Shown: piece after piece, positions 9,485 through 20,439 of the stretch
Numbering within the stretch: the first letter of the stretch is position 1
Layout of the letters: each line of letters opens with the position of its first letter
Assembly: GCA_038380435.1 (NCBI GenBank)
Contig: JAWZYU010000025.1
Location: forward strand, 28,496,707 to 28,560,706
DNA: 64,000 bases
Source: Ryuthela nishihirai
Lineage: Eukaryota; Arthropoda; Arachnida; Araneae; Heptathelidae
Direction of reading: 5' to 3'
The notes under the pieces: generated by a model
The model's input: the letters and a program-made list of their open reading frames with translations, nothing else
Told to the model about the DNA's origin: nothing
Database searches by the model: none
Position numbers and translations under genes: made by a program

Positions 9485-10843
9485 ATATTATTGTAATCTG
9501 TTTGAACCTCTGAAATGCTATCATTTAAATATTTCTGACTGTTTATTAAAACAATGTCGTCAGCATATAGATAAATAGCACTATTTAATTTTGTATTAAA
9601 AAAATCATTTATGTATACTAGGAACAATAAAGGACCTAAAATTGAGCCTTGGGGAATTCCACATCGTGTAATTACTTTTCTGCTGTAGCAGTTTTTTATT
9701 TTAGTAATTGTGTATCTGTCTGATAAATAATTTCTAAACCAATCTAACAATATACCGCGAATACCGTAATTTTCCAATTTATTTAGTAAAATGCTATGAT
9801 CTATTGTATCGAAGGCTTTCTTTAAATCTAAGAACATAGTTACAAATTTTTCCCTATTATTCAATGATTTATTAATATTATTTGCAATTTTGGAAATTAG
9901 TTGAATTGTGTTTTTTCCTTTTTGAAAGCCAAACTGATTTTCATTAATTATGTTGTGTTTAAGTAAAAAGTTAAAAACAGTATTATAAATATATTTTTCC
10001 ATTATTTTCGAAAAAATAGGCAGAATTGTTATTGGTCGATAGTTAGAAAAATCCTCCTTAATACCACCTTTAAAAATAGGTCTTAAAATACCTGTTTTGA
10101 GTTCAGTATGTTCCCAGTAAATATAATCTGATTTATAATTTTTGATATAATATTTAGTAGTGTCTCTTTATTAAACTTTATATGTTTAATGCAAACATTA
10201 TCGTAACCAGGTGATTTATTGATGTCTAATGAAGTAATTATTTTATCAGTTTCTTTTTCAGTGATTTCATGTATATAGATAGATTTCAAAACTCTTTGTA
10301 TCATGGTTGGAACATAATTTATATCGTCTTGGTGATTTGTATTTCTTATCTGTAAAATTAGTGTATTATAAATGTCATTGTAATTATTTGCTATTTCTTC
10401 CACAGATAATTTCTTTTTGGCCATATTGTCAATTATTACATCGTCCGATGATTTTTTCTCTTTTCCTTCTAATATTTCATATATTAATTGCCAGGTAGCC
10501 TTCATATCATTTTTTTTTCATTATAAGTTTATTTCTATAATAAAGTTGTTTCTGATTTCTAATCTGAATATTAACCATATTCCTTAATTTTTTTATAGTT
10601 ATTTTCATAAGCATCACTTTTATCATTGTTTTTAAATTTCATCCAAGCTTTATCTCTTTCGTCAATTAATTCTATCAAGTTCGGTGTTATCCAATTTTTG
10701 CTATGATTTCTTTTTACCTTTCCAACTCTCCTCATATATATTCTATTTTTTCCTAAAATTCCCTCATAAATGTCTTTAAATACTTTATATAGGTTTAATT
10801 CATCCATTGGGTTGTCTCCATAATTTTCTAAAGTCCAATTCAT
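9485..10843 (-). pseudogene. LINE copy B reverse transcriptase, N-terminal and catalytic part, frameshifted
   Basis: Reading leftwards: a linker between endonuclease and RT (10843-10571, NHSKNWITPNLIELIDERD), then 10505-10083, then NYRPITILPIFSKIMEK across 10,010-10,080, then RT motifs in 10002-9485. Motif A is FLDLKKAFDTIDH, motif B GIPQGSILGPLLFLVYIND, motif C YLYADDIVLI. All catalytic aspartates are present. The frame is broken near 10,510 (an A-run) and near 10,040. The protein stops at the LTR insertion within ...VQTDYNNI and resumes at 5,483. It would have copied its own RNA at the nicked target in the nucleus. Confidence 0.85.
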
Positions 10844-10896
10844 TTCAGAAATAGCTTTGTTTATATTGTTATGGTAAACTCAAATAACGGTTGCAA

Positions 10897-11064
10897 GGGC
10901 GAGGGTGGCTCGCAATATGTAGTTCCCGGGTCCCAGCTGGGTCAGCGTTGAGATTTATCTCCGCAAAATTCCCCGCCCTGTCCAAGGTGTTTTGGAAAGG
11001 TCGCCGTCCGTCGGATGGGACGTTACGTCGTGTCTCCGTGTGCAGGAGAGCCATACCCTCTCTG
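10897..11064 (+). mobile_element. SINE-A copy, 3'-truncated, head damaged
   Basis: Starts GGGCGAGGGTGGCTCG, then lacks most of the A box to B box interval. It runs through the GGATGGGACGTTA block and stops at CATACCCTCT. It lies directly upstream of a full copy. Confidence 0.85.
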
Positions 11065-11069
11065 AAACA

Positions 11070-11453
11070 GGGGCGGGGGTGGCTCAGTCGGTACCGTGCC
11101 AAGCTCGTAATATGTAGTTCCAGGTTCGAGTCACAGCTGGGTCAGCGTTGAGATTTATCTCCGAAAAAATTCCCCGCCCTACCCACGGTCAGTAGGGGAC
11201 ACCGATGGGCTTGGAAAGGTCACCGTCCGTCGGATGGGACGTTAAGCCGTGGCCCCGTGTGCGGAAGAGCCATACTCTGTGCACGTTAAAGAACACGCTG
11301 GATGGCCTTGACGGGAGGCTACCATCCATCTCCCAACAGCTGTTCCAGTGGGTCCCCTCTCCCAACCTTCTCTGAGCCTTCGGGGTCCATGTGACCTGGC
11401 CATTTAGTCCATGGTGTGCAAAAAAGTGCCGCTCTGAGGTAAAACAATCCAAT
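11070..11453 (+). mobile_element. SINE-A copy, full length
   Basis: Head with A box (GTGGCTCAGTCGGTACC) and B box (GGTTCGAGTC), body and AACAATCCAAT tail. Head to tail with the truncated copy on its left. Confidence 0.9.
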
Positions 11454-12184
11454 CTTCTTAAACAGAATTGCTTCTGATAACATGCTCCATACTTCAACAA
11501 CTGTTTCCAGGAATCGGTACCTAAGTAGGGCATTGCAACAGGGAGATAGAGTCTGACCCTCTCTGTATTGCGGCCAGGCCATCCGCAAGCTTCGGCTTTT
11601 ATTGCTTTGATGCGTTAAATGCTGTCATTAAGTAGGTTTCAATTGTTTGATGGGAGTGCAAGTGTTAACCAGTGGATTTTTCTCACTGTTTGCTTATGCA
11701 TAATAAATTGCGATACGCTGAATGCGATTACACTTTAAACAAATATTTGTCACGGCTACGGTTATGAATGGAGGTCATGAATTAGTAACAAGCTTTACAT
11801 TACAACTGTCAACGTATCTGATAAAAAATGAATTTGTGTACAGGACATTTTCCTGTGATTGCTTTATTACTAAACAATATATCTTATTTCACTAAGCTTA
11901 TCTCGAAGTTCGAGCACTGCGAATTCCTCTGTTGAGCAGCATGGTAGCGCCATCTCGTGAAATAAATCGGAATGTAAAAATCACACTCATTAAAAGTGCG
12001 AAAGCTATATCTATTTAGAGAGCTGGAGTTACCAAACTTCTCGGTATCATGTCTCAACTTTTGATTTTTGAGAACCCTCACGCCTGCCCACCTCTCATTT
12101 ATCATTAGCCAACTCATCTGTTAACAAAAATTTCAAATCATAATTAAAACTGAATTGATAATTAAGTTTATTTCCTTAAGCTAT
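11454..12184. other. Unassigned sequence
   Basis: About 730 bp with no recognised gene or repeat. A 77-codon minus-strand frame at 11,884-12,117 shows nothing recognisable. Confidence 0.5.
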
Positions 12185-12568
12185 GGGGCGGGGGTGGCTC
12201 AGTCGGTAACGCGCCAGGTTCGTAATCTGTAGTTCCCAGGTTCGAGTCCCAGCTGAGTCAGCGTTGAGATTTATCTCCACAAAATTCCCCGCCCTGCCCA
12301 CGGTCAGTAGGGGACACCGATGGGCTTGGAATGGCGGCCGTCCGTCGGATGGGACGTTAAGCCGTGCCCCGTGTGCGTGAGAGCCATACCCTGTGCACGT
12401 TAAAGAACACGCTGGATGGCCTTGACGGGAGGCTACCATCTGTCTCCCAACAGCTGTTCCAGTGGGTCCCCTCCCCCAACCTTCTCTGAGCCTTCGGGGT
12501 CCATGTGACCTGGCCATTTAGCCCATGGTGCGCAAAAAAGTGTCGCTCAGAGGTAAAACAACCCAACC
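12185..12568 (+). mobile_element. SINE-A copy, full length
   Basis: Complete head, body and AACAACCCAACC tail. The GTGGCCCCGTG motif is shortened by one small deletion (GCCGTGCCCC). Confidence 0.9.
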
Positions 12569-12915
12569 TTAAGCTACCTGTTATAAATGAATACACCATA
12601 AGAGTTTAGCCTCAAAGCCTTTCTTTCTCCGCAAAAGAGAAAACAACTCCTAAATAGTAAGGACTAGGACCACTAAAACTAAATTGGTTCTCAAACGTTT
12701 ATTCCCACATACTCAGAAACAGTAAATATGTTAACAATTTTTGATCGTAAGTTATATCTCAATTGAAACCCTTTGATGTAGGGGGGTTTTTGATGTAGGG
12801 GGCAAACGCATTGATGTGGGATTCCTAAAACGGGGGGATTTCATATGAGGGGGGGGGGGTTATCGGATCGAGCTGAATGTGAAATGAAGGGTTCGCAAGT
12901 GCCATCTGTTATATA
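12569..12915. other. Unassigned sequence with G-rich short repeats
   Basis: Contains the imperfect repeat TTGATGTAGGGGG three times (about 12,773-12,825) and a poly-G tract at about 12,848-12,859. Otherwise nothing recognised. Confidence 0.5.
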
Positions 12916-13117
12916 CACTATATGATCAAAAGTATCCTGACACTCGCTGATTCACAATCTCTAAATAACAGAAAAAGAATTTATATCGCGTTGGTCGACC
13001 CTTTGGTCTTATCACAGTCTCCACTCTGCGGGGAAGGCTACTAGATTCTGGTACGTTGCTGCAGAAATTGCCTGCCATTCTGCCACAAGAGCATTAGTGA
13101 GGCTGGTCACTGATGCT

Positions 13118-13506
13118 GGGGGCGGGGGTGGCTCAGTCGGTAGCGCGCCAGGCTCGTAATCTGTAGTTCCCAGGTTCGAGTCCCAGCTGGGTCAGCGTTG
13201 AGATTTATCTCCGCAAAATTCCCCGCCCCGCCCACGGTCAGTAAGGGACACTGATGGGCTTGGAAAGACCGCCGTCCGTCGGATGGGACGTTAAGCCATG
13301 ACTTCGTGTGTGGGAGAGCCATACTCTGTGCACGTTAAAAAACACGCTGGATGGCCTTGACGGGAGGCTACCATCTGTCTCCCAACAGCTGTTCCAGTGG
13401 GTCCCCTCCCCCAACCTTCTCTGAGCCTTCGGGGTCCATGTGACCTGGCCATTTAGCCCATGGTGTGCAAAAAAGTGCCGCTCAGAGGTAAAACAACCAA
13501 ACCCAA
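13118..13506 (+). mobile_element. SINE-A copy, full length, inside Tc1 element 1
   Basis: Complete copy with clear A and B boxes. Flanking TGATGCTGGG and TGATGTTGGG form a slightly mutated target duplication within the transposon. Confidence 0.9.
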
Positions 13507-13548
13507 TGATGTTGGGTGGTTTGGCCTTGCTAGCATCGGCATTCCAAT

Positions 13549-14340
13549 TCATTCCAAAGGTATTCCATGGGGGTTGAGATAAGGGCTCTGTGCAGGCCAG
13601 TCAAGTTCTTCTACATGCATATCGTCAAACCATTCCTTCACAGTCCTGGCTTTGTGGATGGGGGCATTGCCATGTTGGAAGAGGAAAGGGTCTTCCCCGA
13701 ACTGTTGCCACAAAGTTGAGAGCACAGAATTGTCGAGAATATCATTATAAGCCGCGGCATTCGGAGTACCGTTCACTGGAACTAGTGGGCCAAGCCGGAA
13801 TCATGAAAAACAGCCCCAGAGCATGATGCCTCCTCCACCAAACTTCACAGTTGGCACAACACAATCAGGCAGGTGGCGTTCACCAGGCAGCCTCCACACC
13901 AAGGCTTGTTTGTTGGGCTGCCAGATGGTGAAGCGTGATTCATCACTCCAGAGAACGCAGTTCCACTGCTCGAGAGTCCACTGGCGCCACGCTTTTCACC
14001 ACTCGAACCAACACTTGGCGTTGATCTTGTTAATATTATGCTTGTGTGCAAGCTGCTCGGCCATGGAAACACATTTCCTGCAGCTTGCGACAAACTGTTA
14101 TGGTGCTGGCGTTGCTTCCAGAGGCATTTTGGAACTCGGTGGTGAGTGTTGCAACCGAGGACAGGCGATTTTGTCGCACGACACGTTTCAGCACTCAGCA
14201 ATCTCGCTCTGTCACTTTACGTGGCCTACCGGGTGGCGATTGCGTAGTTGTTGCTCCTAGGCGTTTCCCCTTCCCAATGACATCATTTACAGCTGATCGG
14301 GGCTGTTGCAGCAGGGCCTAAATGTGCCGAACTGACTTGT
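13549..14340 (-). pseudogene. Tc1-like transposase, degraded
   Basis: A minus-strand DDE transposase that would cut and paste its element at TA. It reads NAAAYNDILDNSVLSTLWQQ, FLFQHGNAPIHKA and ELDWPAQSPYLNP in the C-terminal catalytic region. Family members have DNAP and SPDLNPIE here. This copy has Gly for the second catalytic Asp, and the third acidic residue is lost. The upstream part (about 13,800-14,330) is recognisable in pieces across frames ([30 protein letters not shown]). Inactive. Confidence 0.8.
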
Positions 14341-14416
14341 TGCTAAGGTGGCATCTTATGACCGTGCTACATTGAAAGTCAGAGTTGTACCGTACGGCTC
14401 ATTCTCCTGTTCATGA

Positions 14417-14800
14417 GGGGTGGCTCAGTCGGTAGCGCGTCAGGCTCGTAATCTGTAGTTCCCAGGTTCGAGTCCCAGCTGGGTCAGCATTGAGATTTAT
14501 CTCCGCAAAATTCCCCGCCCTGCCCACAGTCAGTAGGGTACACCGATGGGCTTGGAAATGTCGCCGTCCGTCGGATGGGACGTTAAGCCGTGATCCCTTA
14601 TGCGGGAGAGCCATACCCTGTGCACGTTAAAGAACACGCTGGATGGCCTTGACGGGAGGCTACCATCTGTCTCCCAACAGCTGTTCCAGTGGGTCCCCTC
14701 CCCCCAACCTTCTCTGAGCCTTCGGGGTCCATGTGACCTGGCCATTTAGCCCATTGTGTGCAAAAAAGTGCCGCTCAGAGGTAAAACAACCCAACCCAAC
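14417..14800 (+). mobile_element. SINE-A copy, full length, with 13-bp target duplication
   Basis: Flanked by CCTGTTCATGAGG on both sides (14,407-14,419 and 14,800-14,812). The head lacks only the first few G/C bases. Inserted in the 5' region of Tc1 element 1. Confidence 0.9.
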
Positions 14801-14964
14801 CTGTTCATGAGGGTCTATGAGGTTTACTAGCCTGACGCTCATGACCTGGCAAACCTCATGACACGCATAAACATCTTATACCTATTTGGGCCATGGCTGT
14901 GGCTTATATGGGCGAATCTACTACTCAGAAGGGGTATCCGGATACTATACCATCACATAGTGTA

Positions 14965-15445
14965 TATCAGAGCAGGCGAGCACAAACTCAGACTCGTTTA
15001 TCAATTTCATATAGGCTAGCGTGAAAATTGAAAATTACACAATATTTTTTTTTACTCTGGCTGTACTAAAATGAATTGCGTACAAAAAAAGTGAAAATTC
15101 CAATAACATCATACAACTAGCTACAATGTCATTGAAGTCAAATGCTGAGCAACTCATTTCTGAAATTTAGTCCCATTCTTCACATACTGCTTCGACAAGC
15201 CAACTTCAGTTCAGACGTTAAAATAAACTTTATATTAATATTTAATCTTTTCTTATTACAGTAAGTTGTGCCTATATATATAGGCCAAGTAAAATGCAAT
15301 AAACAAAGTTTTTTCTTTATTGCACCATCCTCCCAACTATTCGCTTACATAGCATAATATTTTTATATTCGGCACGATGCCATAAAGGTTTGTACACCCC
15401 TATTTTAGAAAGTATCTAGACGACCTTATCTCCCCCCCCCCCCTT
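14965..15445. other. Unassigned AT-rich sequence
   Basis: Nothing recognised. A C-run (15,431-15,443) precedes the next SINE. Confidence 0.5.
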
Positions 15446-15812
15446 GGAACGGAGGTGGTTCAGTGTTAGCGCGAAGGGTTGGTAATCTGCAGTTCCCAGG
15501 TACGCGTCTCAGCTGGGTCAGCATTGAGATTAATCTACTCAAACTTCACGGACTTGCCATTGGTCAGTAGAACACACTGATGGGCTTGGAGAGGCCGTCG
15601 TCTGTCGGATGGGACGTTAAGGCGTGGTTCCATGTGTGTGAGAGCCCTGTACACATCAAACAACATGCTTGATGGGAGGTACCATCTGTCCCCTAAGAAC
15701 TGTCCAGTGGGTTCCCTCCCCAAATCTTCTCTGAGCCCTCGGGGTTTTTGTGACCTGGCCATTTATCCCATTGTGGTGCAAAAAAAAAAGTGCCGCTCAG
15801 AGCCAACCCACA
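15446..15812 (+). mobile_element. SINE-A copy, old and diverged
   Basis: All segments are recognisable but carry many substitutions and small deletions (GGAGGTGGTTCAGTGTTAGC head; CACATCAAACAACATGC for the usual CACGTTAAAGAACACGC). Older than its neighbour at 15,853. Confidence 0.85.
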
Positions 15813-15852
15813 CTTAGGTACTGGCTTTCTTGTACACGTTACAAGACAGTAC

Positions 15853-16239
15853 GGGGTGGGGGTGGCTCAGTCGGTAGCGCGCCAGGCTCGTAATCTGTAG
15901 TTCCCAGGTTCGAGTCCCAGCTGGGTCAGCGTTGAGATTTATCTCCGCAAAACTCCCCGCCCTGCCCACGGTCAGTAGGGGACACCGATGGGCTTGGAAA
16001 GGCCGCCGTCCGTCGGATGGGACGTTAAGCCGTGGCCCCGTGTGCGGGAGAGCCATACCCTGTGCACGTTAAAGAACACGCTGGATGGCCTTGACGGGAG
16101 GCTACCATCTGTCTCCCAACAGCTGTTCCAGTGGGTCCCCTCCCCCAACTTTCTCTGAGCCTTCGGGGTCCTTGTCACCTGGCCATTTAGCCCATGGTAT
16201 GCAAAAAAGTGCCGCTCAGAGGTAAAACAACCCAACCAA
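15853..16239 (+). mobile_element. SINE-A copy, full length, with 12-bp target duplication
   Basis: Flanked by ACAAGACAGTAC (15,841-15,852 and 16,239-16,250). Near consensus, with intact A and B boxes. Looks young. Confidence 0.92.
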
Positions 16240-16329
16240 CAAGACAGTACATAAGACAGAAGTACATGTTAAACTGGGTGGTTTTGATAAGACTTCCTAC
16301 CCAGTTTTCAGTACTTGGGATCTTTGTGA

Positions 16330-16432
16330 CCCAATTTTTTTTGTGGCCAATGATCTTTGTGACCCTGGTCATTTAGCATATTTTGTGAAGAAAAAAAATC
16401 TTCAGATATAAAATAATCCTGAACAACAACCC
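16330..16432 (+). mobile_element. SINE-A 3' fragment, very diverged
   Basis: GTGACCCTGGTCATTTAGCA, then GTGAAGAAAAAAAATCTTCAGATATAAAATAATCC follow the 3' layout of SINE-A with many changes. Confidence 0.5.
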
Positions 16433-16964
16433 AAGTGTAAGAATACCTACAGAAAAAGAAACAAATACCACAGGAGAATAAACATGTCATAAAAAAACCT
16501 TAAAGGAATGGAAAAGAGAAACACGCAAAAGGGAGAAAAAACAACAGAAAACTAGAGTAAAGATAACAGGGAGGAATGGGATCGAAGACGATGCAGGCAA
16601 AAACATCTCGTGATCAAGGAAGCATGTCTGACCATGGCTTGTCTGTAGAGCCGCATCAGACCTATGAAATCCCAGTTTCGGTTCGAGAGTTCCAGGCGCA
16701 GCTTCTTGATGCATCGCCTCCTCACGTGGGTCGACTCAGAGCTGGTGAGGCGCAAGAGCATGCTCACCTGACCAAGTAACGCGACTTAGTTTTGCTTCGT
16801 GTTGCTAATGGCTACCGAGATAACTCCTCTCGGCATCAAGAGGCTATGCCGCCCTGTTTGCTTCACATCCTTAACATGGCTTTTAAGGATCGAGCATCCG
16901 GGGATCTGTTTTTGCTTCTTTTCCTTTCTGTACACTTCGAAGATTTGATTCAGAATGTCTCTTT
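16433..16964. other. Unassigned sequence
   Basis: No repeat or gene recognised. Short frames on both strands (about 16,487-16,779) overlap each other and show no motif. Confidence 0.5.
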
Positions 16965-17653
16965 AGGTTCGATTGGCTTGTTTTACATCAGATCTGCACT
17001 TTTGTGCACACAATGGATTAAATAGTTAGGTCACTAGGAACCCAATTCCCCGCCCTGCCCACGGTCAGTAGGGGACATCGATGGGCTTGGAAAGGCTGCC
17101 GTCCGTCGGATGGGACGTTAAGCCGTGGCCCCGTGTGCTGGAGAGCCATTCCCTGTGCACGTTAAAGAACACGCTGGATGGCCTTGACGGGAGGCTACCA
17201 TCTGTCTCCCAACAGCAGTTCCAGTGGGTCCCCTCCCCCAGCCTTCTGAGCCTTCGGGGTCCATGTGACCTGGCCATTTAGCCCATGGTGTGCAAAAAAG
17301 TGCCGCTCAGAGGTAAAACAACCCAACCCAACCCAACGAGGAACCCAATGGCTCAGGATTGGTTTGAAGATGGAGACCCATTGTACAGCTGTAAAAAAGC
17401 AGAAAGAAGCCTTCAGTGGTTACCCAGAATATTCTTGAACGTGTACAGGGTATTGCTCTATTGCAAAAGGGGCAGCGGCTTAACGTCCGATCTGAAGGAC
17501 GGCGGGCTTTCCAAGCCCATCGTTGTCCGTTTTCTCACCAAAGATAGGGTGGAGATTCGCGGAGATAAATTCCCAATGCAGGTACAGTTGGGACTCGAAA
17601 CTAAGAACTGCAGATTATAAGCCTAGCGCACTAACGAATGAGCCACCCCACTC
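16965..17653 (-). mobile_element. Old SINE-A copy split by a younger SINE-A copy
   Basis: A diverged minus-strand SINE-A made of 16,965-17,044 (tail side) and 17,336-17,653 (rest of body and head, ending GAGCCACCCCACT). The younger copy 17,045-17,335 interrupts it. Confidence 0.85.
17045..17335 (+). mobile_element. SINE-A copy, 5'-truncated, nested in an older SINE-A
   Basis: Begins at ATTCCCCGCCCTGCCC, so it lacks the whole tRNA-like head, and ends in (CCAAC)n. Flanked by AGGAACCCAA on both sides, so the truncation happened at insertion, as in LINE-driven target-primed reverse transcription. Confidence 0.9.
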
Positions 17654-17850
17654 TTGAAGTTACTTTTTTTTTTCGCTCTTTGGGAATGATTTTTTTACCT
17701 TTTGAAGCGACCTTTGCCTTTTTTTGAAGTACTTCTTTGCATTTTGAAGCGATCTTCGATTTCCTTTTGAAGTGACTATTGTTTGCCATTAGAAACGACC
17801 TTTGTTTGTATTTTGAACTGCATTCTTTGCATTTTGAAGCGACCTTTCTC
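17654..17850. repeat. Degenerate short tandem repeat (TTTTGAAGCGACCTTTG type)
   Basis: Seven or so irregular copies of a TTTTGAAGCGACCTTTGC-like motif separated by 10-20 bases. The units are too irregular for a firm period. Confidence 0.6.
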
Positions 17851-17939
17851 TGCTTCTTACGGGTTAGAAACTTTCCCATCGTAGGTGCTTGGTGTCAATG
17901 TGTTCCAATACTTTAGCCAGGATTATTACATACACGTAT

Positions 17940-17963
17940 TTTGAATTGAATTGAATTGAATTG
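17940..17963. repeat. (AATTG)n microsatellite at the LINE C 3' end
   Basis: Pentamer run TTGAATTGAATTGAATTG. It matches GAATTGAATTGAATAAG at 18,287-18,303, so it is probably the microsatellite-like 3' tail of LINE C, split by a SINE. Confidence 0.6.
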
Positions 17964-18287
17964 GATTGTTTTACCTCTGAGCGGCACTTTTTTGCACACA
18001 ATGGGCTAAATGGCCAGGTCACATGGACCCCGAAGGCTCAGAGAAGGTTGGGGGAGGGGACCCACTGGAACAGCTGTTGGGAGACAGATGGTAGCCTCCC
18101 GTCAAGGCCATCCAGCGTGTTCTTTAACGTGCACAGGGTATGGCTCTCCCGCCCACGGCTTAACGTCCCATCCGACGGACGGCGGCCTTTCCAAGCTCAT
18201 CGGCGTCCCCTACTGACCGTGGGCAGGGCGGGGAATTTTGCGGAGATAAATCTCAACGCTGACCCAGCTGGGACTCGAACCTGGGAG
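17960..18287 (-). mobile_element. SINE-A copy, head truncated at the B box
   Basis: From the tail (TTGGATTGTTTTACC) to GGGACTCGAACCTGGGA, so the A box half is missing. Inserted in the pentamer tail of the neighbouring LINE, with GAATTGAATT on both sides. Confidence 0.88.
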
Positions 18288-19065
18288 TGAATTGAATTGA
18301 ATAAGTTTATTTCACCCAAACATACATATATTTGTAGATAAAACACAGACTAGTTCGCAGGTGAAAAAGGAGAACATAATAAGCCGGAGCTTTCTTTCTT
18401 TTTTGAATAAATGTTTCCTGAAATACACTTAAATTTAAAACATTGCAGGTGACCTTAATTTATACATTTATTTGAGCACATGAATTTCTGTCGTCTGACT
18501 ATCATTGATTTGATAATAAGTGTAGTTTATATTTATATTTAAAAGTTCTATATTGTTCCATTGCAGCAGTATCCTATGGAATCTCGTCATTCAAAATCTT
18601 AATGCCAATGTACCGTATTGATCTCTGGCCTATAGATTTCTTATAAAGGGGCAACATGATCTTGTTCTTAAGTCGAGTATCATAACTGAAAGTCTTCGTT
18701 CTTTCTAAGCAGCAGTAAAGTTCCGAGTACTCTGTCATTTTATTCTTCACTCTGTATACAAACTTCCCCATAACATACTTGTAAATATTATATATATTTA
18801 GTATTCCATTTTCTGCCATCAAGTGTTGTACCGGATTTCTGTAATTTAATCTTAGAATATATCTCAAAATTCTCTTTTGCAGACAAAATAAACTATTTAA
18901 ATTGGCTGAACTAGCATCTCCCCAAACACTAATTCCATATATTAAATGTGGGTACACTAATGCATAATATAAATTTATCAAAGTTTGTTGATTTACATAT
19001 TTTTTAATCCTCCCAATCGATCCAATATTTTTTGAAATAGTAGCTCTTAGCTGGTTAATAGGATT
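18288..19065 (-). mobile_element. LINE copy C, 5'-truncated 3' end
   Basis: A minus-strand LINE distinct from copies A/B but related in its C-terminal protein to copy D. It includes a 3' UTR of about 280 bp and part of the RT C-terminus. Confidence 0.75.
18574..18981 (-). pseudogene. LINE reverse transcriptase, C-terminal fragment (copy C)
   Basis: The 135-residue frame matches the C-terminal region after the polymerase of CR1/Jockey-like LINEs: YALVYPHLIYGISVWGD, LQKRILRYI, NIYNIYKYVMGKFVY and SIGQRSIRYIGIKILNDEIP. Copy D has the equivalent LQKRIVRYIVG and SIGQRSIKYNAVKIWSE. The catalytic core is missing because of 5' truncation. Confidence 0.8.
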
Positions 19066-19280
19066 ACGATTTCAAACGGATTATGTATGTATTTGTCTGC
19101 TTCTCTACTTTGATCTACAGACAGACAGATACATCGATCCAGACAGTCTGCATCCTTGTCTGCTTCTGTCTGTGCTATATAATTAGATGAACAAACAGAC
19201 GCATACATTCACAGAGTCTGCATATTTTCCAGAGCCATGTTTCATCCTCTCCGACCGTCTACTTCGATTCAGCTATGACA

Positions 19281-19664
19281 GGGGGCGGGGGTGGCTCAGT
19301 CGATAGCGCGCCAGGCTCGTAATCTGTAGTTCCCAGGTTCGAGTCCCAGCTGGGTCAGCGTTGAGATTTATCTCCGCAAAATTCCCCGCCTTGCCCATGG
19401 TCAGTAGAGGACACCGATGGGAATGGAAAGGCCGCCGTCGGATGGGACGTTAAGCCGTGGCCCCGTCTGCGGGAGAGCCATACCCTGTGCACGTTAAAGA
19501 ACACGCTGGATGGCCTTGACGGGAGGCTACCATCTGTCTCCCAACAGCTGTTCTAGTGGGTCCCCTCCCCCAACCTTCTCTGAGCCTTCGGGGTCCATGT
19601 GACCTGGCCATTTAGCCCATGGTGTGCAAAAAAGTGCCGCTCAGAGGTAAAACAACACAACCAA
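19281..19664 (+). mobile_element. SINE-A copy, full length, with target duplication
   Basis: Flanked by CAGCTATGACA and CAGCTATGGCA (11 bp, one mismatch). A small internal deletion removes one CCGTCCGTCGG repeat step. Confidence 0.9.
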
Positions 19665-19933
19665 CAGCTATGGCATTGGTAAGAAAAGAGAGACCGATGG
19701 GTTTGTAAAGGCAGCAGTGCTCTGGAAACCACAACTTGACACATTTAATTTCTAAAATACCAAGCACATTTTAGAAATTAAATTGCTAACCGTTTGTTGT
19801 TAATAAACCTAACGGCAAAATAAAACCTTTCCTTTCATATAATTTTCTTTTTCCTACAGACAGAATAATACAGATATCTTAAGAGTACAATGGACCTAGA
19901 GACTCTGTGCCCTCACACAAGAAATCGCGTATA

Positions 19934-20157
19934 CAGTCGCTCAAAAAAATATCCGAACACTATGGTTAATTACAGAATTCAGAAAAAATATCTGGCAAGA
20001 TTTTTTTTTTAGAAATTAGTGATCTGGCAAGCTTCATGTTACGTGACATGAAGGTTGCCAGATCACTAATTTCAAAAAAAAAAAAAAAAAACGTTGCCAG
20101 ATATTTTTTCTGAATTCTGTAATCAACCATAGTGTTTAGATACTTTTTGGGCGACTG
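19934..20157. mobile_element. Fold-back Tc1/mariner-type MITE, copy 1
   Basis: An almost complete palindrome bounded by CAGTCGCTCAAAAAA and its complement, flanked by TA. The arms meet near 20,045 (CTTCATGTTACGTGACATGAAG). Related copies are at 29,823-30,037 and 45,397-45,611. TA targets and CAGT-type ends place it with Tc1/mariner MITEs. Confidence 0.85.
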
Positions 20158-20439
20158 TACATAGAAAGAACTCATCAACATTAGAATCGGTGACAAGTAT
20201 CGCTCGAAAAGCCCAAGAATTTTGAGCAGGAAGGTACAGGGGTTTATCCAAATAATGGAAACACGTACTGTTTGTGGAGAACATTTTATTAATAAGCTGT
20301 AAGCCCACCTCGGGCGTTCAGAACAGACGCAATTCGACGTGGAATAGACTTATACAAGTCATGCACATACGGTAATTGAATGTGGAACCATTCTTCCGTA
20401 AAGTATGGCCCAACTGTGCCAGTGATGCTAGAGGTGGAA

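Larger units (their letters stand above)
4540..10866 (-). mobile_element. LINE copy B, split by an LTR retrotransposon
   Basis: A minus-strand non-LTR retrotransposon of the CR1/Jockey type. Its 3' end (an A-run, seen as T's at about 4,538) is on the left and its 5'-truncated end is near 10,866. The body is 4,540-5,483 plus 9,485-10,866. The LTR element 5,484-9,484 sits in the RT gene. Compared with copy A (about 2,430), the join is exact apart from a duplicated ATAT. Frame breaks near 10,510 and 10,040 show the LINE was already a pseudogene or decayed later. Confidence 0.85.
12916..14962 (-). mobile_element. Tc1-like DNA transposon 1, with two SINE insertions
   Basis: Terminal inverted repeats beginning CACTAT-TGATCAAAAGTATCC at the left and ending GGATAC...CATCACATAGTG at the right, each next to TA (12,914-12,915; 14,963-14,964), the Tc1/mariner target. 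SINE-A copies at 13,118-13,506 and 14,417-14,800 inserted later. The transposase is on the minus strand and broken. Confidence 0.8.

Noticed and set aside
12185..12260. Functional tRNA genes at SINE-A heads and in the 52.8-54.0 kb array
   Set aside because: A and B boxes are present, but cloverleaf pairing is poor and each head continues into a SINE body or another head. They are tRNA-derived promoters, not tRNA genes.
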